Source of the DNA: an uncultured Desulfobacterium sp.
GTDB lineage: Bacteria > Desulfobacterota > Desulfobacteria > Desulfobacterales > Desulfobacteraceae
Direction: 5' to 3'
DNA length: 15,213 nt
Assembly: GCA_937124525.1 (NCBI GenBank)
Contig: CAKZLA010000573.1
Location: 1-15,213, forward strand
The notes below the pieces were generated by a model. The model was given only the letters and a program-made list of their open reading frames with translations, searched no databases and was not told where the DNA came from. The position numbers and the translations under genes were made by a program. Of this stretch, positions 1 through 6,328 are shown one piece after another; the stretch's first letter is position 1; the number at the start of each line of letters is the position of its first letter.

Positions 1-312
1 CGCTATGACACGCTGAATTATTCCTTCCTCAGCTTCATCCGCCAAATCGTCGCCCGCTGTGACCGATTTGGGACGCCCGTGTCCTTTTGTGGTGAAGATG
101 CCGGGCGTCCGCTTGAGGCCATCGCGCTGACCGCCATGGGCGTGCGCACACTCTCGATGCGCCCAGCCTCAATTGGTCCGGTGAAATCCGTGTTGCGTCG
201 GCTTGATCTCAGTGAGGTGACCGCCGTGATCGACGAAGCTGCCGCACGCGGCGCGCAATCGGTGCGCGCCGATTTGATCGCCTATCTCGCCAACCAAGGC
301 ATGATTGCTTAA
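1..312 (+). CDS. ptsP: PtsP (EI-Ntr) C-terminal end, partial
   Basis: This is the last 103 codons of a PEP-protein phosphotransferase; the frame is open from the window edge, so the start lies outside. The family transfers phosphate from PEP to an HPr-like protein and, with a GAF domain, belongs to the nitrogen-type PTS regulatory cascade in the cytoplasm. What is visible is the end of the PEP-binding TIM barrel: CGEDAGRP, which carries the family's conserved active-site Cys (about residue 30 of the fragment), then MGVRTLSMRPASIGPVK, typical of the PtsP C-terminus. The choice of PtsP over the sugar-type EI rests on this C-terminal style, because the GAF domain is not in view. It ends 9 bases before the stop of the converging EcsC gene and no strong terminator hairpin is visible between them. 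Confidence 0.85.
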   Translation, partial: RYDTLNYSFLSFIRQIVARCDRFGTPVSFCGEDAGRPLEAIALTAMGVRTLSMRPASIGPVKSVLRRLDLSEVTAVIDEAAARGAQSVRADLIAYLANQGMIA

Positions 313-321
313 ACTTATGAG

Positions 322-1092
322 TTAACGCTTCATTTCGGCCAGCAACAGCTCTTTGAGCTGATCAAAACTCTGATCGCTGTCCTCGGCCAAACGCAACATG
401 CCAAAGCTGACATGGGCCATGTCCTGATAATAGGCGGTATAGGCGTAGTTGGTTGCCGCCCCGGCAACAGCGCCCAAAATCGGCACGGTTTGCGCCGCGA
501 GTTTTTGTCCCAGCACCAAAGACAGGCGCGGCGCAACACGCGCGATGATCCCGTTCAATGTCGCGCCAGTCAAGGTCGTGCGCGTTGCCAAAAACCCAAG
601 ATCGGCACCATCATCGCTTTCCAAAGGTCCGGCAGCGGCAAACACTTGGATGCAGGCCTTACGGATGTCCTCTCGCTCGGGGTCAAACCCGTATTCTTCC
701 GCCACATTTTGAATGGCGTGAAGAAGCACGGTCGTGGTCACCGGCAATTCGGCCAGGGCCGTTGGCAATCCGCCCGCCCCACCCGCCGCACCCAAACCGG
801 AGGTCACAGCCCGCGACAACCACGCGCTGCCCTTTACCGTGCGCCGCCCGCGCGCCGCGCCATCAAAGGCCAGTTCAAGCGCCGAAAGGGTTGCCGTTTC
901 AAGATGTGCGCGCACAGGTTTTGGCAATTTGCCAAACAGCCCGTCCGCCGTACCGCCTACGAGGTTCAAAAGCTGCATCCCCGGCGTGTTGGCACGTTTG
1001 AGCCGACGCGCAAGGGCGCGAATGGTCTCCGGGGTCGGAGCTTGCAACACGACGTTATCACCGTCGGTCAGGGCGGGTGTTTTTTGTTTCAT
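322..1092 (-). CDS. EcsC-family protein
   Basis: A 256-residue protein resembling the EcsC family, named after a Bacillus protein encoded beside an ABC transporter; the biochemical function of the family is not established. The family-like stretches are an N-terminal helical part, the central region TTVLLHAIQNVAEEYGFDP, a RIARVAPRLS-like segment and the Gly/Ala-rich hydrophobic stretch VPILGAVAGAATNYAYTAYY with a DMAHVSFGMLRLAE tail. The hydrophobic Gly/Ala stretches suggest membrane contact, but no classical multi-span pattern is seen. I chose ATG at 1092. A TTG start at 1146 would add 18 residues and give a 4-base overlap with the acetyltransferase gene, and neither start has a convincing ribosome site. 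It is probably co-transcribed behind the acetyltransferase. Confidence 0.75.
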   Translation of the reverse strand: MKQKTPALTDGDNVVLQAPTPETIRALARRLKRANTPGMQLLNLVGGTADGLFGKLPKPVRAHLETATLSALELAFDGAARGRRTVKGSAWLSRAVTSGLGAAGGAGGLPTALAELPVTTTVLLHAIQNVAEEYGFDPEREDIRKACIQVFAAAGPLESDDGADLGFLATRTTLTGATLNGIIARVAPRLSLVLGQKLAAQTVPILGAVAGAATNYAYTAYYQDMAHVSFGMLRLAEDSDQSFDQLKELLLAEMKR

Positions 1093-1142
1093 GTATGATA
1101 ATTGGGGGGACTCGCCAGCTTTGCCAAGTCCCAGATGGGCGC

Positions 1143-1634
1143 TCAATCGTCTTTATGCACCAGACCGGACACATGATCCCATGCGCCGGGCCGCAATGCC
1201 ACGCCCAAAACCCGATCCGGGTTGGTCGGCGGCGGCATTTCGACATGATCCAGTTTTTCAAAACCAAAGCGGCCATAATAGGGTTCATCCCCGACCAAAA
1301 GCACCCGCTCCCAGCCCAGTTTGACCGCCTCGGCCATGGCTTCGGTGATCAACAATCCGCCCAAACCCTCGCCTTGCCGCGTCGGGTGAACCGCCACGGG
1401 CCCCAACAGCAAAGCGCGATCTTCGCCGGCGCCCACCCGGATCGGCCAAAACCGGATGACGGCGGCCAAAACCCCGTCGGGATCGCGCGCCACGAGGCAA
1501 AGATCGGATACTTTTTCAACGCCATCCCGCAATCGGTAGGAGGACAACAGTTCGCGCCCAGGCGCGAAACAGGTGTCATAGAGGTTCTCAACCTCCCAGT
1601 AATCATCCGCCGTTTCAACTTCGAGCTGATACAC
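1143..1634 (-). CDS. GNAT N-acetyltransferase, YhbS-like
   Basis: A 163-residue cytoplasmic acetyl-CoA-dependent acetyltransferase of the GNAT fold; the substrate is unknown. The acetyl-CoA pyrophosphate-binding motif is clear: LGPVAVHPTRQGEGLGGLLI at roughly residues 77-96, containing the Q/R-x-x-G-x-G signature. It is followed by EPYYGRFGFEKL, characteristic of YhbS-type members. The start is GTG at 1634, preceded on the minus strand by AAGGACAGGGG-like purine-rich sequence. It is the first gene of a likely two-gene unit with the EcsC gene downstream. The 229 bases before it are shared with the divergent flavin reductase gene and contain a perfect inverted repeat. Confidence 0.85.
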   Translation of the reverse strand: MYQLEVETADDYWEVENLYDTCFAPGRELLSSYRLRDGVEKVSDLCLVARDPDGVLAAVIRFWPIRVGAGEDRALLLGPVAVHPTRQGEGLGGLLITEAMAEAVKLGWERVLLVGDEPYYGRFGFEKLDHVEMPPPTNPDRVLGVALRPGAWDHVSGLVHKDD

Positions 1635-1707
1635 GCCTGCCCCTGCCCCTGTCCTTCTTTGGCCGAACCCGCAATGCGCCCGGATTTTGGCTCGAAATCC
1701 TGCGAAA

Positions 1708-1748
1708 GCGTTTTACGAAAATCGACCCCGGTGATTTTCGTAAAACGC
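1708..1748. repeat. Perfect 16-bp inverted repeat in divergent promoter region
   Basis: GCGTTTTACGAAAATC at 1708-1723 is followed, after a 9-base spacer, by its exact reverse complement at 1733-1748. The spacer contains a further ACC/GGT pair. It lies between the divergent starts of the acetyltransferase (1634) and flavin reductase (1864) genes, so it is not placed as a terminator. It may be an operator, or one copy of a dispersed palindromic element. Confidence 0.8.
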
Positions 1749-1863
1749 CGTGCAACAGCCTGATGTCGCGGGTCTTTTCAAGGAACCCCTGCCTCAAGTG
1801 AATTGAAAAGGCTTTAACACGGCGCTAGATGAGGGGCAACGCGAAGAAGAGGACAGCGCCAAG

Positions 1864-2448
1864 ATGTTTTATCGACCGACCGAGGGCCACGACCTGCCGC
1901 ATAATCCGTTCAACGCCATCGTGTCGCCGCGCCCAATCGGCTGGATCTCGTCGCGTTCGGCCACGGGGGTTGAAAACCTTGCACCCTACTCGTTTTTCAA
2001 TGCCGTCGCCTATGTCCCGCCGCAGGTGATGTTTGCCTCGGTCGGCAGCAAAGACAGCATCCGCAACATTCGCGAGACCGGAGAGTTTTGCGTCAATCTG
2101 GTGAGTGCGGCGCAAATCTCTGTGATGAATGCCTCCTCCGAAGCCTTGGCGTTTGATGAGGACGAATTCACCCATTCCGGGGCCCTGCGCGCGCCCTGTC
2201 GCGACATCGCCTGTTCGCGGGTCGAAGACGCGCCCGCCGCACTCGAATGCAAAATGACCCAGATTGTGCAACTCGACGGCAAGGACAACCATGTCGTCTT
2301 TGGCACGGTCGTCGCCATCCACATCCGCCCGGACTGTGTGGTGGACGGGCGGTTTGACGTGGTCAAAGCCCGGATGTTGTCGCGCCTTGGCTACCGCGAT
2401 TATGCCGAGGTGACCAAGGTGTTTGAATTGACTCGACCGAATGATTGA
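1864..2448 (+). CDS. Flavin reductase-like FMN-binding protein
   Basis: A 194-residue protein of the flavin reductase-like, split-barrel FMN-binding family (DIM6/NTAB type). Members bind FMN and either supply reduced flavin to monooxygenases or have unknown redox roles; the substrate here is not predictable. Recognisable blocks are NPFNAIVSPRPIGWISS near residues 13-29, LAPYSFFNAVAYVPPQVMF at about 39-57, the SIRNIRETGEFCVNLVS segment, and the C-terminal NHVVFGTVVAIHI strand. ATG at 1864 gives the expected N-terminus, and GAAGAAGAGGACAGCGCC upstream contains a plausible ribosome site. The methionine aminopeptidase gene follows on the same strand after 93 bases, so the two may be co-transcribed. 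Confidence 0.85.
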   Translation: MFYRPTEGHDLPHNPFNAIVSPRPIGWISSRSATGVENLAPYSFFNAVAYVPPQVMFASVGSKDSIRNIRETGEFCVNLVSAAQISVMNASSEALAFDEDEFTHSGALRAPCRDIACSRVEDAPAALECKMTQIVQLDGKDNHVVFGTVVAIHIRPDCVVDGRFDVVKARMLSRLGYRDYAEVTKVFELTRPND

Positions 2449-2504
2449 ATGCATGACTGGGAGGCGCGCCCATGCAAAACAGATGCGCCTGCCCGGACAC
2501 ACAC

Positions 2505-2526
2505 CGCGTCAATAGCGCGTCAATAG
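2505..2526. repeat. 11-bp exact tandem duplication
   Basis: CGCGTCAATAG occurs twice back to back (2505-2515 and 2516-2526), immediately before the AGAAGGAC ribosome-binding region of the aminopeptidase gene. It lies outside the coding sequence and probably does not affect the protein. Confidence 0.9.
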
Positions 2527-2541
2527 AAGGACACGCCCAGC

Positions 2542-3320
2542 ATGACGATCACCCAGCAAGACGAGTTGGACGGGGTAAAAGACATCGGCCGGATTGTCGC
2601 CAACACATTGCAAGCCATGTCGAAAGCGATGGAACCCGGTATGACAACGCGCGAACTCGATGACATCGGCAGCGCATGTCTTGAACGCGAAGGTGCGATG
2701 TCTGCGCCGCGCACCACATATGGGTTTCCGGGCACCACCTGCATCAGCGTGAACGAAGAAATCGCCCATGGCATCCCAGGAGACCGGGTGATCGCCCCCG
2801 GCGATCTGGTCAATATTGATGTGTCAGCCTCCAAGAATGGCTATTTTGCCGACACCGGCGCGACCCATCGGCTTGCCCCCCTGTCGTCCAAATCTGGATC
2901 GCCCAAACTGGATCGCCCAAACTGGACCGCCTGTGCCGCGATGGCAGACGCGCGATGCAGATCGGGATCGCACAGGTCGGCGCAGACAAACCCTTGGCGG
3001 GCATCGGCACTGCCATTGGCCGCTTCGCACAGGCGCGCGGATACACGATGATCCGCAATCTAGCCAGCCATGGCGTGGGCCGGTCACTGCACGAAGACCC
3101 TGAAGAAATTGCCACTTGGCCGACCCGAAACGACAAGCGCCGCATCCGCAAAGGGCTTGTGCTTACCGTCGAACCGTTTCTGTCCACAGGTGGGCTTTGG
3201 GCCGACCAAGGTGAGGATGGTTGGACCCTTTACAGCACCCCAAGCGCCCCCGTCGTCCAATACGAACACACGGTCGTGGCGACCAGCAAGGGCGCGATCA
3301 TCGTGACGCTTCCGGGTTAG
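2542..3320 (+). pseudogene. map: Type I methionine aminopeptidase, frameshifted by 14-bp duplication
   Basis: Methionine aminopeptidase removes the initiator Met from nascent proteins, using two metal ions. The gene is read in two frames. The first, from 2542, gives the N-terminal part with YGFPGTTCISVNEEIAHGIP (substrate-site His) and NIDVSASKNGYFADTGATH (two metal-binding Asp). The second, continuing from about 2922 to 3320, gives LDRLCRDGRRAM, then NLASHGVGRSLHEDP (His), VLTVEPF (Glu) and VQYEHTVVAT (Glu). The break coincides with the exact duplication of 14 bases at 2894-2921. Deleting one copy joins SKSGSPK directly to LDRLCRDG and yields 254 residues, close to the usual family length. 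All metal ligands are intact, so the lesion is recent or a sequence error. As read, translation from 2542 runs out of frame and stops at 3051. The ribosome site AGAAGGAC precedes the ATG. Confidence 0.88.
2894..2921. repeat. 14-bp exact tandem duplication inside map
   Basis: CTGGATCGCCCAAA is present at 2894-2907 and again at 2908-2921, followed by a third partial match, CTGGACCGCC. Because 14 is not a multiple of 3, the second copy shifts the frame of the aminopeptidase gene. Confidence 0.93.
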
Positions 3321-3473
3321 CCTATCAAACGGTCAAGCGGCATCCTCAACGCAACCGTTTTGTGAAAATGACGCGTCTTCCAATAGGCCGAGGCCGCGGA
3401 CCTCTGACTCTCGTTGAAAGCCGATCCAAGACCAGATACGGCAGAGACACTGGGGGCCTTTCCCCTCTCATTT

Positions 3474-3516
3474 CGCCCTACCCCTGTCGCCCCGCTCATG
3501 TCGCCCCACCCCTGTC
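3474..3516. repeat. Imperfect direct repeat, 28-base period
   Basis: CGCCCTACCCCTGTC at 3474-3488 recurs as CGCCCCACCCCTGTC at 3502-3516 with one mismatch, upstream of the transglutaminase-like gene. The rest of the 234-base gap 3321-3554 shows no gene or clear signal. Confidence 0.7.
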
Positions 3517-3554
3517 AGCTTTGTACTTATTCAGCCACACCCATAGGACACGGA

Positions 3555-4343
3555 ATGCGCATTCAAATCGACGTCGCAATGACCTACCGCTTTCCAAACC
3601 CGAACACAGTGTTTTTGGCGCTTGAGGCGGCTCATGCGCCGGGCCAAGAGATCGCCTATGAAAGCCTGTTGATTGGCGATGCTGAGGTCAACCGGATCGT
3701 CGGAGATTCGAATGTGGGAGAGCGGGTGTTTGCGCGCATTCCGGGCTATGAGATGTTGCTCAATTACAGTGCGCTGTTGGACATCACCCGCCCGCGCGTC
3801 GCCCTTGATGGGCTTGTGGCCGCACCCTGGCATATGTTGCCGAGCGAGGTCGTGCCTTACCTGCGGCCCTCGCGCTATTGCCAGTCGGACAAATTCGTCA
3901 GCTTTGTAAGCAAACGCTTTGGCGGTCTTTCAGGTGGGCAAAAGGTGGCCGCGATCCGCGATTGGATCGAAACCAACCTGTCCTATGTCCCCGGCAGTTC
4001 CGATACCGACACCAATGTGTTGGAAACCTTCGCCGGACGCCAAGGGGTGTGCCGCGATTACGCCCATCTGATGTGTTCGATGGTCCGCGCCGCCCAAATT
4101 CCCGCCCGCATGGTCGCCACCTATAGCCCCTATGTCACGCCACAAGATTTCCACGCCGTCGCCGAAGTCTGGCTCAGTGGCGCGTGGCATTTGGTCGACG
4201 CCACGGGCATGTGCCACGCCGATGACATGGCGATCATCTCGGTCGGTCGTGACGCCTACGACATCGCCTTTATGGAATCGCAAGCGCCCGCGGAATTGTG
4301 GTATCAATCGGTCTGGGTACAGCGGGTTGAGACGCCCACTTGA
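3555..4343 (+). CDS. Transglutaminase-like cysteine protease family protein
   Basis: A 262-residue protein with a bacterial transglutaminase-like domain. The family uses a Cys-His-Asp triad and in bacteria is usually presumed to be a protease or amidase; the substrate is unknown. The triad is complete: Cys166 in GRQGVCRDYAHL, His200 in DFHAVAEVWL and Asp215 in WHLVDATGM. The first 100 residues form the beta-rich N-terminal region common in these proteins. No signal peptide is seen, so it is probably cytoplasmic. The frame is open upstream to 3414, but I chose ATG at 3555. It has an AGGACACGGA purine-rich stretch just before it, and the extra 47 residues would be Pro-rich and unlike the family. 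The mtnP start follows 103 bases downstream on the same strand. Confidence 0.85.
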   Translation: MRIQIDVAMTYRFPNPNTVFLALEAAHAPGQEIAYESLLIGDAEVNRIVGDSNVGERVFARIPGYEMLLNYSALLDITRPRVALDGLVAAPWHMLPSEVVPYLRPSRYCQSDKFVSFVSKRFGGLSGGQKVAAIRDWIETNLSYVPGSSDTDTNVLETFAGRQGVCRDYAHLMCSMVRAAQIPARMVATYSPYVTPQDFHAVAEVWLSGAWHLVDATGMCHADDMAIISVGRDAYDIAFMESQAPAELWYQSVWVQRVETPT

Positions 4344-4434
4344 AACGGTTCGCGGCGGGTCCCGCATCCGGCCGGCGTAATTGCCCCTTGCGCGCCCTTT
4401 TTCTGCGCCGCAAACTTGCATCAACTGGCCATGC

Positions 4435-4440
4435 AAGGAG
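4435..4440 (+). promoter_or_regulatory. Ribosome-binding site of mtnP
   Basis: The sequence CAAGGAGACAGCA directly precedes ATG 4447, giving an AAGGAG core about 6 bases from the start. It decides this start over an upstream in-frame position at 4381. Confidence 0.75.
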
Positions 4441-4446
4441 ACAGCA

Positions 4447-4560
4447 ATGCAGCGAATGATTGGTGTGATGGGCGGCTCGGGGGTCTATGAGATCGACGGG
4501 TTGGAACAAGCCACATGGCAAGAGATCGACACCCCTTGGGGGGCACCCTCCGATGCGGTG
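4447..4560 (+). CDS. mtnP: MTA phosphorylase N-terminus, truncated at junction
   Basis: The first 38 codons match the N-terminus of S-methyl-5'-thioadenosine phosphorylase, which cleaves MTA to adenine and 5-methylthioribose-1-phosphate in methionine salvage. The phosphate-binding motif GVMGGSGVYEI is at residues 6-16, and IDTPWGAPSDAV at about 27-38 is the family's next conserved block. After PSDAV the family should continue with a TG-L-G strand and an RHG motif. Instead the frame runs into an unrelated AAA+ ATPase and the base composition changes. The product as read would be a non-functional fusion. Only this N-terminal piece is mtnP; the rest is missing from the window. Confidence 0.85.
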
Positions 4561-4570
4561 ACCAATAAAT
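4555..4570. other. Probable chimeric junction between two genomes
   Basis: The MtnP homology ends at codon 38 (about 4560) and AAA+ homology (NKFLNLIDGEI) begins within a few bases. Base composition and codon use change at the same place: G/C-ending codons to the left, more A/T and different intergenic style to the right. No transposon ends, tRNA or attachment-like repeats are visible here, which favours an assembly or cloning chimera over a natural insertion. Confidence 0.75.
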
Positions 4571-6090
4571 TTTTAAACCTCATTGATGGTGAAATCCCCT
4601 TGAATAAGGTATTCACCGTTCTCACCACCAACCGTCTGGATATCCTGGACCCGGCCCTCATCCGCTCCAAACGGCTCAAGGTGCTTGAGGTGTCAGGGCA
4701 TCTGCGGCAAAAAGACATTGCAGATATTATCAAAAAACAATTTGCTGCCATCACCCATGGTCGGCAGATTTCCGTGGAACAGATCATTGAAACGGCCCAG
4801 GGCATCTGTAACAGCCCTGCGGATTTTTCATCCTTTACGGAAAAGGCCATTGCCCTTTGCTCCACCGAGTACAAGGTGTTGCTTAATTTAAGAGACCTTA
4901 AAGATTCTTCGGAAACAGAAAAGATCAATTTCATTAAATTTAATTTTAAAACCCTCACAGGAATACTGGATGCCATGAAGGCCCCCCCCCTGCTCAAAAC
5001 GGAAATCCAGGGGGACCCCATCAATTTTGTCCGGCGCTATTCCACCATTCTTAAACTGGCCGAACGTATTAACAGCGAAAAAGAGTATCCCATTGGCCAG
5101 TCCCATCTGGAGTCTGCCCGCAAGGAAATTTCCAAAAGCCCTGTGCGTAAAGGCCATGTACAGCTCAACGAGTTTCTGGAGGCAGAATTAAGCCAGGAGG
5201 CCCAGGTGGGCTTTATCATCGGAGTGGGAGCCAATGAAATGACGGGTATTCTTCTCCCCATTGCCACCAGCCTCACCAGTCGTTTGAAACAGGAGCATAT
5301 TTTGGTGACAGGGGCGGTTTCCTCTCCGGCGGACAGTGCGGCCCAGATGGATCTGGCCGTGCAGATGACCCGGCAGTCGGCAAGGGAGGCCCTGACCATG
5401 GTGAAAAATTATCTCCAGGAGCTTTCAGGGGATATCAACATTGCCGGGCTTTTTGAGGATTTTTTGAAACGGTATGCCATTCACCATCAACTGCTGTCTG
5501 CCTCTTATAATGTGGGGGGGCCGTCGGCGGGGTATGCCCTGGCCTTGAACACCCTGTCTGCCCTGTTGAGAATTCCCTTGTGCAACGATTTTGGCATCAC
5601 CGGGGCACCCTGGACCAAGGGTATAAGAAAGGCTGAAGTTGGGGGATCTGTCATCATCGGCGGACATCGTAAAAAAACGGAGAAGGTCTTGCTTCATCTG
5701 CGGCGCATGTACATGCCCCTGCAAAATTACAAAGATCTGGAACCGGAGTTCTTGATGGGATACTGGGCCGCAGGAAAGGATATCATTGCTGTGACCCATT
5801 TTGCGGATCTCATCCCCGAGGTGGTGGCCCTGGGCGGGGAGCATGATGAAAAACGCAATGCATTGGTGGATATGCGCATTCGTATCAAATCCCAGGCCTA
5901 CCATGGGGTGAAACGAAATCGTGAGACTTTAAAAGAGCAGATTCTCCAGGGGAAAAAAGAACTTCGACAGATACTGGAGGCAGAAATTTTAAACCGACTC
6001 AATGCCATCAAACGATATCTTCTGGATAAAGATCGCGATCGGTATCTGGCCCATGAACGGATTTTTGAAATTTATAATATACGGCAATGA
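4561..6090 (+). CDS. AAA+ ATPase/Lon-type protease C-terminal part, truncated at 5' end
   Basis: About 509 residues of an ATP-dependent protease-like protein whose front is lost at the junction. The fragment begins inside the AAA+ module after Walker B, with the sensor-1 region VFTVLTTNR and the arginine-finger-type segment LDILDPALIRSKR. A helical middle of about 250 residues follows, then a Lon (S16) protease-like domain. The catalytic Ser lies in NVGGPSAGYALALN (codon 5524-5526), and GGHRKK offers the Lys of the Ser/Lys dyad (codon 5674-5676 aligns best with the Lon GGLKEK). Before the Ser comes HILVTGAVSSPADSAAQM. A charged, helical tail of about 70 residues (to IYNIRQ) is unlike canonical Lon, so this is a Lon-like relative and not lon itself. 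Its natural start is not in the window. Confidence 0.8.
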   Translation, partial: TNKFLNLIDGEIPLNKVFTVLTTNRLDILDPALIRSKRLKVLEVSGHLRQKDIADIIKKQFAAITHGRQISVEQIIETAQGICNSPADFSSFTEKAIALCSTEYKVLLNLRDLKDSSETEKINFIKFNFKTLTGILDAMKAPPLLKTEIQGDPINFVRRYSTILKLAERINSEKEYPIGQSHLESARKEISKSPVRKGHVQLNEFLEAELSQEAQVGFIIGVGANEMTGILLPIATSLTSRLKQEHILVTGAVSSPADSAAQMDLAVQMTRQSAREALTMVKNYLQELSGDINIAGLFEDFLKRYAIHHQLLSASYNVGGPSAGYALALNTLSALLRIPLCNDFGITGAPWTKGIRKAEVGGSVIIGGHRKKTEKVLLHLRRMYMPLQNYKDLEPEFLMGYWAAGKDIIAVTHFADLIPEVVALGGEHDEKRNALVDMRIRIKSQAYHGVKRNRETLKEQILQGKKELRQILEAEILNRLNAIKRYLLDKDRDRYLAHERIFEIYNIRQ

Positions 6091-6284
6091 CCCTGTTTGC
6101 TATTACAACTACTATGGTTAGATTTTTATCTCTGCTTTTCGTGTTATTTGGGTAAGAAAATTAGAAAACCTTTTTGGTTCTGGCTTGTCCAGATTATGAA
6201 TGCCTAAACTTTCTTGTAAGCCCACATGAAGGGCCAGCCTCGGAGGCTCTGCTGTCGGTGCTTTGCTGCTGGATTTTCTATAAA
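6091..6284. other. Convergent intergenic region, no gene seen
   Basis: The space between the Lon-like gene and the converging acyl-CoA ligase gene holds no credible ORF. One small perfect palindromic hairpin, AGCCTCGGAGGCT, occurs at 6236-6248 without a T-run. Confidence 0.5.
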
Positions 6285-6313
6285 ATCGCCCCCTTGGTAT
6301 GTCCAGGGGCGAT
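6285..6313 (-). terminator. Rho-independent terminator of acyl-CoA ligase gene
   Basis: On the minus strand, ATCGCCCC pairs with GGGGCGAT, with an inner TGG/CCA pair, and the hairpin is followed by TTTTATAG. It starts 16 bases after the ligase stop codon. Confidence 0.75.
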
Positions 6314-6328
6314 GATACAAAAACAGGA

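Noticed and set aside
412..1324. Long plus-strand frames of up to 228 codons opposite the EcsC and GNAT genes
   Set aside because: They are low-quality Arg/Pro/His-rich translations antisense to two clearly recognisable proteins in GC-rich DNA.
2472..2663. 63-codon frame starting after GGGAGG between flavin reductase and map
   Set aside because: It overlaps the recognisable start of map in another frame and its translation has no domain-like character.
2880..2960. Programmed ribosomal frameshift in map
   Set aside because: The shift is fully explained by an exact 14-bp duplication; no slippery heptamer or stimulatory structure is seen.
4381..6090. A natural MtnP-Lon fusion protein
   Set aside because: Both domains are cut at points that destroy them (MtnP lacks its active-site body, the AAA+ lacks Walker A and B), and composition changes at the join.
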